DNA of 64,000 nt from Botryotinia globosa. Taxonomy: Eukaryota; Ascomycota; Leotiomycetes; Helotiales; Sclerotiniaceae. The stretch lies in the NCBI GenBank assembly GCA_014898425.1, contig RCSZ01000003.1, positions 2,666,001 through 2,730,000 of the forward strand, in the 5' to 3' direction. The position numbers and the translations under genes were made by a program. This document shows, one piece after another, positions 53,211 to 64,000 of this stretch. The notes beneath the pieces are model-generated. The model was not told the DNA's origin. It was given only the letters and a program-made list of their open reading frames with translations, and made no database searches. Each line of letters begins with the position of its first letter. Positions within the stretch are counted from its first letter, which is position 1.

Positions 53211-56200
53211 TAATAATAATATTATTTAGATCTTAATAATCTTAATAGATTCGAATACTTCCTTCTAATTTAATAACTAAAAGGAATAAAATGATTAATT
53301 GAAAACGAGATTCCCGAATGAATCTCTTATTCAGATTATTATTAAACTATTTATAAATAACTTAAAATTTAATTAAGGATATTGAACAACTCTTATTATA
53401 TAATAATTCTTTATCTAATATAATCTTAATTTTGTAATTCTATAAGCATTATAATGAAAATTTATTAATAAAAAAGAATAGAAATTCTGAATATAAATTA
53501 CAAAATTAGAAAAATAGCTTATTTTAAATCTTTAATATAAAAAGAAAAAATTAATCTATTTTTTCTATAAATTTATTAATATTATTATTTATTAAATCTC
53601 GATATAATTGAATAGAATCTTTAATTATTATATAATATAGATTATAGATTCTATTTAGTTTATTCTAGAATATTTTTGTAATATAAATATCATCGTTTTT
53701 ATAGAATTGTATAAAGCTATTAATTATAAAGAACTTTATATCTTATATTTTGAAATAAATACTTTATATAATATCAAACAATTTATTTAAGGGATTCGAT
53801 AATAATAATAATAATAATAAAAATAAAGTGTTTTGATTCTATAGTAATCTTTTATACTTTTTAGAATTAATAATAAATCGAATTGAAATTGATTTTAAGA
53901 ATAAATAATTGAAAATCATTTTAGCTTGAATATCTATTTTATTATTGATATAATAAATATAATAAGGGTTTTTGTTTTTATTGTTTTCGAGATTAATAAT
54001 ATTGGAATTTCTTTGGATATCTAAAGTCTTAATAGATTCAAGAATTACTAATTGATTTTGAAATAGCAAAGATTTAATTTTGAAGTTTTCATTAATAATA
54101 TTTTTTATAAAAACTAGTTTCGGAATAAGCTTTTGTAGAGGTAATTTGAGATCGATTAGTATAACTTTATTACTTTTTAATAAAGTTATTTTATAATTAT
54201 TAGATATATTGGGGATAATAATTACTATAATATCAATAAAACAATAATATCTCGAATAATATATAAATATAAATTTGAATATTATTATTAATCAATTGAT
54301 AATAGGATTATAATATTGAAATTAAAGAAAATCAAAAATCATTGAATTTACAATTGATAAAATAGTAATATAAAACAAATCAATCTTTTGATGATTATTG
54401 ATTTGTATATCTAGAAGTATATATTGAAAGAGGATATTAAAGGGTTTTCTATCAATTAAAAATAAATAATGAATATAAGGGAAGGGGTATATAGATATTT
54501 GGAATTTGGAAATGATTTTTTTATCAATAAAGTTATAATTTATAGCTTTATTATTTATAAAATTAATAAATAGAATAATTATATTAAATATAAAAAAGAT
54601 TTCTATTGAGATTTTAAAAGATTTGCTATTTATTATTCTAAGATATAAAGGATCCCTAAATATAACTAATCTTTTAATCTATAAAAACAAATTTTCTATA
54701 AAAAATTTCAATTTGTAATTATAAATCGAGATTAATCTTTTGATATATTGAATTAGAGAATTAAGCTTTCACTTTCCTTTAAATGAATAGATCCCTCAAT
54801 ATATTTTCTCAAATCAAACTTTTAAACAAAATTAAAAAAAATCGATAAAATATAATATAATAATATAACTAGGAAATAATTAGTGAATAGAAATAAACTT
54901 TGATATAAAAAGTTGATAATATTATAATAGGATTTAGGACTTTAATATTAATTGATTATAAAGAAATAATTGATGTAAGAGTTATATTTTATATTAATAT
55001 TGATATTATATTTTATATTATTGATTCGTTTCTTATTACAATTGTTTTTAATATAATCTGATTTTTTATAATAAAAATAAAGATTAAAATTAAAATATTG
55101 CTTTTAAATATAATAGAATAAAGGGTATTAACCTTATCGAATAGTATTCAATTATATAAGATTATTAGATAATTTTGATATAAAAAGAGCTGTAATTAGA
55201 ACTAGTTTTTTATTGTAATACCTCAATTAATTATAACTAAAATTAATACCCTAGCTTTTTTATTAATTATCAAAATGAGTTTTTTTTTTAGATTATTATA
55301 AATATTTTGTTATTAAATTATTCATATATTAATATTAATAGCAAAGGGTTTATTAAAACAATTAATTAAAGTATTAATCAATTTTTATAAAACCTTGAAT
55401 TTAAGGTTAGCGATTTATTGTTTAGTGGTTTTTCTATATCTAATAGTAAGCTATTTGAACTTGATAATAAAATTACTAAATAAAGTTTTCCTTATTTTAT
55501 ATTTATTGTAATCTATAAAGACCTTTTGTAAAAGATTAAAAGTTTAATATTGTTTATTCAACTTGTTTTAAATACTTATTATAATATATTATCTAAAAAA
55601 CTAGAAATTAGAATTATACAAATTATCTATAATTATATTGAAATATATTTGATTATTTGTATAAATCAAATTAAAAAATAAACTAGCAAGGAATATAATC
55701 CATTAGAATTTTAATTTGTTTTTGTAATTTATAATTAAACAATAATTGATTGTATTATAAAACATTATATATTAATCCTAATACTTTGTAATATCTTATT
55801 TATCATTATTGAATTTCTCGAAAAAAGTAAAATATCTTCAATAAGATAAGGTTTCTAGGTTATTACAAATAATAATCTTTAATATCTCAATTATATTTTG
55901 CAATTCAGCAATTTATAATTAAACTTCATTGGTTTAAATATATATTACAACAACTTATTCTTATAATAAAGTTATAATCATTTCGATCGAAATAAATACA
56001 ATTTGAATAATTGTAAAATATATAGTATTCGGATTATTGAATAGATTTGTAAATAAGGAAATATTAGCTTTAATAAAATCGATAATATAGTTTAAGAAAA
56101 GAAATTATAGAAGTAGACTAAATGTAGTTATTTGATTGATTATCTCTAAAATGCTTTTATAATTACAAAACATCGATGAATTAATATAAATATATTTTAG

Positions 56201-56379
56201 TATAATCGAATAATTTTGTTGAAAAATAGCAAAATTATTTATAGTAAATCAATAATGAATTCGATCAATATAATCGAATTATAATTTTGATAAAATTAGA
56301 GCGATTAGAGCGATTGGAGTACAATTTGAATAAATATTTAAAATGAAATTATAATAATTTCTAAATAGATAATATAAAC

Positions 56380-56529
56380 TATTAAGATACAGATAAAAAC
56401 TTATATTGTATTATAAGGATTCTAAGTGCTATAAAAGATTAAGGCCCTATTATAGGAAGTAGGGTATGCTAAGAGTATGCTAAGGGTTCGTGCCTAAGGC
56501 ACGAAGGCAATGTAGTTGGCGCCGTGACA
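56380..56529. repeat. Right LTR of gypsy element
   Basis: It ends ggcgccgtgaca followed by the target duplication aattt. It contains the perfect palindrome cgtgcct-a-aggcacg. It keeps far more G/C in its second half than the left LTR does. Confidence 0.9.
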
Positions 56530-57639
56530 AATTTAGATTGTAATTTCTTTAAATAAATATTCAAATTAGATATAAATTAAATGGTGGTAAAGCTTTCAAT
56601 AGTTATAATGTAATTGTAGAATAGATATATCGCTTAATAATTTTAAAAATTAGAATAGTAAAAGCTATTCAGAATTCTAATATTAAAAGTTTAATTAATT
56701 ATATATATACTCTCTATTATACCCCCTTATAAAGCTATATTCGATATTATTAAACTAAACTTTAATTAATTCGAATTATTCTGAATTTAGATTTTCAAAA
56801 TATATTCAATTTGAAATTCTATAATAACAATAAATTCTTTATATATAAATTTTATACATACACAATAATATTATTAATATATTTATCAAATTAACAAAAG
56901 GAAATAAAATATATTTAGATTTAAACCTCAAATCTAAAATATATTAAATAATTTCTATATTAACTTCAATTTATTTAACTACCTCTTATTTTCAGTCATT
57001 TATTAACTTTAATTACATTAATTTACTTTAGAATATTGAAAAATTTAAATTTAAATTTAAATCTAATTAAAAAGAAATTTAAAGATTTAAATGATTATAT
57101 AACCGATGTATTAATTCAAGTAGTTGTATATTGATTCTAAAAACCCCTCATTTCCTATACGGTAATCTTTGATAACTTTTTAATAATAATCATTAAAAGA
57201 ATTTTTTTTTCAAAAATAAAATAAATATAAAGATATAGTATATAATAAGCTTAAAATAATAAAAATAATTTTTCATAATTTTGAGAGTATTCTTTTAAAT
57301 ATTTATTCCTAAGAAATTTTCTATTTTTTTTGAAATCTTTTAAAATAAATCTTTTTTAAACTTATAATAAAATTTATAATTTATTTTTAGTTATTTTTTC
57401 TTAAAAGTTATTATGATTTTATAAAAATTTAAATTTTATATGATTTTTATATAAATTGAAAATCAATATTTTGAAACTTTAGAAATTAATTTATAAAAAT
57501 TCTAAAAATCTAAAAATTTCAGAATAGATTTAAAATAATTTGAATTATATAAATATCAAATTTTATATTTAAAAAGATATTAAAAAACAAAAAAGTGATT
57601 TTTGATGTGAAAGAGTAATCTAAAAAAGCGATAGCTTGA

Positions 57640-58227
57640 AAGTGGGGTATCCGACTTACTTCGTAATATAGCTCCACAGCGCTAATCGGTCGGATATTTA
57701 ATTAATATTTTGTAGGAGAGATGTGAATCATGTGATACTATTGATACTGGTATTGATGATCCTGTGGAGATATCTCTCCCTAGTACCCGGTAGCTTGTCA
57801 ATCATATCTCAATCTCATCTAGGTTGAAGGAAGGGTCTTGTCTATCTGGTCCCCTCTGCTCCAGGTGTACTGGGTGCGTATTAGATAAGCAAGCGTGGAA
57901 TGGATTTCCCAGGTGAATATCGGATTTTATTGCCAATTCAATCCAAGTTCATGACAGGGACGAGGAATGAAGTGGGGGTTGGTTTACGAAGTAGCATAGC
58001 TTGGGGTGGCGAGGGATGTTTGCTATCCATTCTTTACGAGGTCGAGGTACCGGTACCGGTAGATACTTCGTATTTGTGTCGATTTATATGGACGATACTT
58101 ATGACTGAGGATCGAAACATCATTTGCATGGTGTTTGTTAAAAGAACTGTCAAACTCCCACATAGAAATTTAGGTGCCTAGTAACCTTATGTGTGATTAC
58201 CTAATACCTTACTTAATACCTCTGTAG
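57640..58227 (+). other. Region upstream of the HET gene, uncertain coding potential
   Basis: Composition returns to normal here. A 93-residue frame with an ATG at 57,900 (MDFPGEYRILLPIQSKF) runs to 58,181 and resembles nothing I know. A palindromic ggtaccggtaccgg lies near 58,046. Splicing this frame onto the acceptor-like ctctgtag at 58,227 enters the frame of ATG 58,236, not the HET frame. Confidence 0.3.
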
Positions 58228-60532
58228 TGTCATCAATGGAAAGACCTACCACGTGCCTACTACCCCACGCTCCTTCAAGGCCAGCTTCACAACTATTCTC
58301 TCCAAGACTCGGACAAGGAAACCCATTTATACGACGCTTTGTCGTACGTGTGGGGTGGCTTCGACGATCCTCCACATTGTATCTATATCAATGGGGATTC
58401 TCTCCCCATCACAGCGAATCTGCATGCAGCCTTGCTACGTCTTCGAAATCACACTCTTGAACGAGTCATGTGGGTAGATGCTCTCTGCATCAACCAGCAA
58501 GATGATCAAGAGAAAGGTCTCCAGAATCAATCGATGCCGAGGATCTATGGCCACGCAGCCCAGGTCATTGTTTATCTCGGCCAAGCTGCTGATGACAGTG
58601 ATATGGCTCTTGAGAGCATACGAGTTGCCGCAAATAATGAGAACGAAAAGTCAGGAAATTCGTTGACCAGCAAAAGGAACCAAGAGTCAATCCTCAGGTT
58701 GCTTAAAAGACCATGGTTTCAGCGTATCTGGGTATGTAAGTTTACAGTTGACGATATATTTGAAAGTAGAAGTTGGGAGTAGCGAACTGCCTGTGGAAGT
58801 TCCCATTATTTCAAGGTGTTTTGTTTGCTTGGATGTACCGAATTATTCCAATGGTCTCAGCATTCCAAATATTTTGACTCTTCTGAGTCAACCAATCCCA
58901 ATTAGTCTAGAGTTTCCGAATTGGGTAGATGTCTAAGCTCTTTTAAATCTTATGGGTGGTCTGATTTTCGAAAGTGGTTTAATCGTTAGAAAACTGTTAA
59001 AGAGCATCAAGGAACTTCATTTGTTGGAAACTCTCACTATGGAGGAATACTCGAAGAAGCTGACAGGAAATTTTGTTGGTTCTCCAGGAGGTCGGCTTGG
59101 CTCGAAGTATCCTGATTATCTGTGGTTCAGTGGAGACGAACGGGTATACGTTCTGCTCGGGTGTTAGCAAACTGGAAGGTTTACTCAAAAATCATGCGGA
59201 GTTACAAAGTTTGATCCATCCAACGATCCACTTGATAGCAGGATCAATTTTCCGTCCAAAGTACAAGTCGAGTTCATTAGGCGATCTCTCTCTAAGTGAG
59301 CTGATCGATATGTATCATAATCACAAGGCCACAGTACGTCACGATAAGGTGTATGCCTTACTTGGTATGTGCTCTGATCATTTGAGCTCGACTGGCTTAT
59401 TACCCGATTACGCGATTCCATGGGAGACGCTTTTCCGACGGCTTGTCAACTTCATCCTTCACCAAAGTATGTCTATAGAGGCTTGGAATGACAGGGAAGC
59501 GGCGGTAATCAAGAGTAGTGGTTATGTTCTAGGACAAGTATCCTTGATAAGGAATGTCATAAATCGATATCCTGGACAGTACATAGAAGTTACATTCAAC
59601 AACAGACCAATGTCGTTACAGTGCTACCAGAATTCTATGCCTTCAGCACCTGATTCCTCGCATGATTTTCTACTTGTGTGGCAATGGGGATCAATTCCAG
59701 CACAGCATTCTTCATCACCTCAACTGCCACAAATAGAGATCAATTCTTTAGTTCCCGATTATTTGAAGACCAATGTGATCAAAGCAATGAGATCATTTGA
59801 AGTGGCACCGATTCTAAAAGAAAGAGGAATGGACAGCGAGATAACAGAAGATGTGGTACAGTTCATCGCCAAGAATTGTGGCCATAGTGCATTGAAGTCG
59901 TTGATGCAGAAACGCAGCGCTGATGCGAAGTTTATGAGGAATGTGAATCAAAGGGGAACGATGATTAAATGGTTCTTTGCACAAGAAGCAGATCTAGCTA
60001 TGAGAGAGAAAATCATAATCGCGTTAGCGGGAAACGAAGATCATGGGTACATAACTTTTCGAGAATTATATGCAGAACATGGGGCGAATATGGTTATTAC
60101 AGAGAAAATTGTGATTGCAGCAATAAGAAAAATGTATAAGCGATCAGGAATCATCGACGTATTACTTAAAGAGCGAGGAGCAGATATCAATATCACACCA
60201 GAGATCATGAAAGCGGTATCAGAAATGCAAGTAAGTATAGACACTAGATACTTGGATACGAACCCGAAACACTCTATAATGATGCAATTGCTCGAGAAGC
60301 TAGGTGCGTATACGTAAGTTACAGAGGAAACGGTGAGGATTATTATAGATAAAATAAAATTTCCGAAGGAATGTCTGGCGCTATTAGTGGAAAAGCAAGG
60401 AGAAAATTGAGAGTTACGGAAGGAATGGTGAGAGTCGTTGAAGAAAAATTTCCCGAGGAGATCGCTCTGTTGGAGACGATGAAGGACAACATTCGGAGAT
60501 ATAGCAGTGGTAGTACTGGTAGTGCAGGCTAG
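58228..60532 (+). CDS. HET-domain (heterokaryon incompatibility) protein with C-terminal ITEEVV-type repeats, possibly degenerate
   Basis: The HET domain is clear: HLYDALSYVWGG, then MWVDALCINQQDDQEK, QVIVYLGQAADDSD and RPWFQRIW. A canonical donor (gtatgt) follows at 58,732. The frame resumes with VLQEVGLARSILIICG and later DKVYALLGM. Two acceptors keep frame, 59,067 (giving EILLVLQEV) and 59,088 (giving EVG without VLQ). The C-terminal part holds about five degenerate 40-residue repeats of the kind seen in fungal HET/NACHT proteins (ITE-x-VV...LL-x-x-RGAD). The frame ends at TAA 60,315-60,317, or can be spliced from 60,314 to 60,412 to end at 60,532. The 5' end is unresolved: no in-frame ATG precedes the domain, and the nearest ATG (58,236) is in another frame. 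HET proteins trigger cell death or growth arrest on non-self recognition. Whether this copy is functional is doubtful. Confidence 0.7.
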
Positions 60533-61021
60533 CAAGCTATTCATTCAAGCTTTCACATGTCAGATTTTCGGGTTGGATGTACTGAATTGAGGAATGGTTA
60601 ATGAATCTCCGTGTACCTGTGCTTATGGATAGATACTTATTGTGTGAACTATGAACTGTGAAATGTGAGATTTAGGTATGACTATGGAGGTAGACAGTGC
60701 AAGCAAGCAAGTAAACAAACAGGGAAATTCAAAAAAACAAAAACAGTTATTGAGAATTGCGTGGCGTCAGTCATTAATTGAATTGGGTTTGAAAGAAATG
60801 CCGATTGAATCCGTATGCGCTATTTATTGCATGCATAAAACCTGGGAATAAAGTATGAGAAAAATTCCTTTCCAGTCCTGACCGTTCCGAGTTTGCTCTG
60901 CCGATTTCTTCCCCAGTCATTCTACTGTATGTAGATATCCTTCCTTCGATCGACTTTCTCTCTCCTTTCTTTCTCCTCTGTCACGGTTCCCTCGCATATC
61001 TTCTCATCCTCTCCGGCCCAA
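60533..61021. other. Convergent intergenic region between the HET and GH3 genes
   Basis: It holds the 3' ends of both genes and no further coding frame. A C/T-rich segment at 60,930-61,010 would read as purine-rich 3' sequence of the minus-strand GH3 gene. No hairpin terminator is expected in a fungus. Confidence 0.5.
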
Positions 61022-64000
61022 TTAAAAAATCCAAGTAAAAGACTCCTTGATTTCGAATGAAGTTTTTTGTCTGCGAATAAACCGAACATCATTAGCACAC
61101 GTACTAAAAAAAAGATTCAAACAACGACACAAGCAAAATAAATGATCCACATACCTGATATCTTCCGCACTAGCGCCAACCCAAGCCTCGAACTCGCCCT
61201 CTTCGGCAATCCACAGCCCTTTCCCATTTCTCATCGATTCATCCCAGTATCCTACTGCGTATTTATCAATCACAATATCGACGCTTTTTTCTTCTCCAGC
61301 TTCAAGATCTACCTTCGCGAATCCTTTCAGTTCCTTTTCCGGTCGAACTAAGCTGCTCTTCACGTCATGGATATAAAGTTGCACTATTTCCTTTCCTTTC
61401 CTCGATCCCGTGTTTTTAATGCTGAGACTTAGGGTGATTTTATCTTGATTTGAGGAAGAGAGTGTTTGGGAGGAGAGCGTAGGAGCGGAGTAAGAAAATG
61501 TAGTGTAAGAGAGACCGTGGCCGAAAGGGAAAAGAGGTGGAAGGGATAGATGGTCATAATGTCGATAACCGATGTAGAGACCTTCGCCATAGAGAGAACG
61601 GAGGTTTTCACCGGGCCAGGTGTGGTAGGTTGGGTTATCTGAGAGGCGGACTGGGAAGGTAGTCTATATAGAGGAATGATTAGAACAAGTTCTGGGTGTG
61701 GGGGAAGGAGCAGACACTAAAAAGAAAGATGTAACGTATGGAACGGGTACAAAACTTACAGGGAGTTTTCCGCTAGGATTTTCGAATCCGAAAAGGACAT
61801 CAGCCAATGCATTACCAGCTTCTTGCCCCTGATACCACGCTTGTAGAATGGCTGGAACCTTCTTTGCCCAAGGCATCGTCACCGGGCTTCCGGATTGATT
61901 GACCACAATTGTATTTGGGTTTGCCTCCACAACTGCATCAATTAATCGATCCTGACTTCCATCACTTGGCAAATCCATAGTTTGACGATCATAACCCTCA
62001 CTTTCCCACTCCGCATCCAATCCTACGATTACAATGGCTACATCAGAAGACTTTGCCGCATCAATAGCTTTTTGCAAATAATTCTCAGCATCCGCTTCTT
62101 TGTAACCAATGCGGCAGCCCCCTGTTGCATGGGTTTGATTGACTTGTGCTTGTTTGGACAAGGGTCGAATTTCATTTGTTGTTTCAGCGACCAATTGTAC
62201 TGGGACATTGGCCTCGAGAAAGATATCAAAGAGAATATCTTTTGAACCTGAAAACATAGCTTCACCCAAATCCGTCCAATTCCACAAATCGACTTTGACA
62301 TCTCCATTTACAAGAAGTCGTCCAGGACCAACACTTGAGAAGGAGAGGGTATGTAAGCCGGTGGTGGTAGGCGTCAGGATGGTTTTTGCTCGAACGGACC
62401 AGATAGGATTTACCTCCTCTGGAACCGAATCCCAAAGGAAAAGATCTGTGTTGGTACGGTGTTGAATTATTCGAGGAGTTCCTTCAAATTTATCGCCAAT
62501 ATGAAATTCGAGAGTTACGCCTTGGGCGCCAGTGGAAGTGGTGCAGTAGTCTGCTGCTAGAGGAAGCCATTTGTAGGTGTGACAACCTAAGGCGTAAGTG
62601 ACATCTATTCCAGGGATTGCTTTGATGCTATCAAGGGGGATAGTGTTGTAGTAAGGATTCAAACTAGCACTACCTCCACCACCTGCAATCGCGCGATTGG
62701 CATTTGGTCCTATGACTGCAACTTTTGTTTGGGAGGATTTGATTGGTAGGATATTATTCTCGTTTTTCAGTAGGGTCAATCCTTCTACCCCAGCCTGACG
62801 AATCAAATTTCTAGTTTCTTCTCTATTGTCCTCAGCTTCAGGGGCTTCGGGTGTCATATCTGATCCTTTTGTCCGTTCAACGAGATACAGTACGTTTGCG
62901 GCGGCTTTCTCAACGGCTTTCCGGCTTAGTTCACCATTTTTGATTGCTTCGATCGCCTTTTCGCCACGCCATTTTGTTGAGACTGGCATTTCTATGTCGC
63001 AACCTGCTTCGATGGATTCAGCAATTGAGTTCGTCCCACCCCAATCGGACATAACCAAACTATATTTTGTGAGTACACTTGTATGCCATAAAAGGTTGGA
63101 GTCGACATTACCCATCGTAGCCCCACTCTTCCCTTAAGATTTCCTTCAGTGTGTGGAAATTACAATCTGCATGAACGCCATTGATCAAATTATAGGAGGA
63201 CATGACAGCCCAAGGATTAGCTTCCCTAATGGCCATCTCGAAAGGTCGTAGATATAACTCTCGCAGAGGCCTTTCCTGTACAACAGAATCAATGGTTAAT
63301 CTGAATGTCTCTTGCTCATTGCCAACGAAATCTGTGTACATAATTAGCCAAATGCACGTGACGAAGCCGTAGAGAAGAATGGTTTTACGTTTTATTGTTG
63401 CTGCAATACCCTTCTCCTGCAACCCCTTGATGTAAGCGATAGCGAGTTTTCCCGTCAGGTAAGGATCTTCCGAGAAAGATTCAAAATTTCTTCCACCTAA
63501 TGGACCGCGATGTAAACAAACGGTCGGTGCCAATAAAACCTGAGCCGATCGAGCTTTCGTTTCTTCAGCGAGGTGTTGTCCGACTTCATGAATAAGATCG
63601 GTGTTCCATGTTGCTGCTAGTGATATACCGCATGGAAACAATGCGGCCTTAATATGTTAGAAGATTCCTCTTAGTAGAGGTGATTGGAGCAAACCTTTGT
63701 TCCAGCCTTGAAAATGGCTCCACGAGCACCTATAGTTGGTGTTAATACTAATGTGAGATGAAAGCATGAAGGAACTTTTTTATCGTACGGACAAATTTGA
63801 GGGGTTATGAACGGTTAAAAGAACGTGAATATTTACCATTTGGGCCATCGGATGTCTTGAATGCTGGTATGCCTTTGGAAGGAATTGATTTTGATCTCCA
63901 GAAATCTGCAGCCACTAGTAGAGAGACCTGAGAAGTTCATGAGTAGGGTGCAGTTAACAAATCAAAGGAACTTTACCTGCTCTTCGAGCGACAAGGACGC
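61022..64000 (-). CDS. GH3 beta-glucosidase with PA14 insert (5' end beyond window)
   Basis: Exons 64000-63977, 63927-63837, 63729-63695, 63647-63389, 63331-63112, 63059-61760, 61663-61155 and 61070-61022 join in frame to 828 residues. Only a short N-terminus is missing beyond the edge. The first domain reads LSLEEQVSLLVAADFW, TSDGPNGARG, FPCGISLAATWN, GRNFESFSEDP and IKHFVGNEQE. The nucleophile is the Asp of VMSDWGG (codon 63,046-63,044). A PA14 module follows (LEFHIGDKFEGTP to about 62,100) inserted in the second domain (VAIVIVGLDAEWESEGYDR, GNALADVLFGFENPSGKLP). A fibronectin-III-like end follows (FGHGLSYTTF, SFEIKESFTW). It hydrolyses beta-linked glucosides; PA14-bearing GH3 enzymes of this length are usually intracellular. 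Secretion cannot be judged without the N-terminus. Introns are 47-107 bp with canonical ends. Confidence 0.93.

Larger units (their letters stand above)
49960..56529 (-). mobile_element. Complete RIP-decayed Ty3/gypsy retrotransposon
   Basis: LTRs of 150 bp each lie at 49,960-50,109 and 56,380-56,529 (tgttaagg...tgaca termini). The 5-bp sequence aattt is repeated exactly at 49,955-49,959 and 56,530-56,534, a perfect target duplication. The minus strand encodes RT (52,790-53,210) followed by RNase H (52,140-52,530), with the rest of pol towards lower coordinates. Many stops replace CAA/CAG/TGG, so the element is dead. The solo LTR at 30,974-31,134 belongs to the same family. Confidence 0.9.
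49680..57640. mobile_element. TIR DNA element split by a gypsy retrotransposon
   Basis: The outer arms are inverted copies: tatcaaaaatcactttttga on the left (about 49,717) pairs with the reverse complement of caaaaaagtgatttttgatg near 57,590. The similarity continues inward past tttcaaaatattgatattta. The same family is present at 13,910-14,690. Between the arms lies a complete gypsy element (49,960-56,529). With it removed the host element would be about 1.4 kb. No transposase was recognised. Confidence 0.65.

Noticed and set aside
61982..62465. Frames overlapping the PA14 part of the GH3 gene
   Set aside because: They are other-frame readings of the long GH3 exon 63,059-61,760.

Overview
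The window looks like nuclear DNA of a filamentous ascomycete (Pezizomycotina, most likely Leotiomycetes/Helotiales by protein style). Genes with short GT..AG introns of about 50-120 bp sit in ordinary-composition DNA. Between them lie long, extremely AT-rich blocks in which transposon reading frames can still be followed once stop codons are read as former CAA/CAG or TGG codons. That pattern is the footprint of repeat-induced point mutation (RIP). No tRNA, rRNA or CRISPR array was seen.

Layout. 1-13,775: a RIP-decayed Ty1/copia element on the minus strand, split by a second, complete copia element (6,566-12,418) with direct LTRs. 13,910-15,884: two inverted-repeat elements and a truncated LINE tail. 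15,885-20,867: AT-rich DNA I could not assign. 20,868-21,090: a 223-bp ATT microsatellite. 21,336-23,849: an element with long terminal inverted repeats and an internal tandem array. About 24,850-30,710: a Tad1-type LINE (+). 30,974-31,134: a solo gypsy LTR. 31,920-32,427: a MITE. 32,650-33,808: a normal-composition island with a gene relic. 33,809-39,418: a complete RIP-decayed copia element (+). 39,419-42,143: gene-like DNA holding a small membrane-protein gene with an apparent frameshift. 42,146-42,491: a second MITE. 43,151-48,485: a seven-exon hybrid histidine kinase (-). 49,680-57,640: a TIR element split by a complete Ty3/gypsy element (49,960-56,529) flanked by a perfect 5-bp target duplication. 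58,228-60,532: a HET-domain gene (+) with unusual or broken junctions. 61,022-64,000: a GH3 beta-glucosidase (-), cut at its 5' end by the window edge.

The genes do not form an obvious pathway. The kinase is a multi-PAS cytosolic sensor of the TcsA/Fos-1 kind expected to feed a phosphorelay. The HET gene belongs to the incompatibility/immune-like repertoire. The GH3 enzyme belongs to carbohydrate catabolism. Two-compartment structure, nested insertions and differing RIP intensity between sister LTRs are the main architectural themes. The points most worth following are the HET gene's possible intron made from repeat-coding sequence, the T8 frameshift in the small membrane protein, the kinase's long C-terminal tail, and the TIR element with the internal tandem array.
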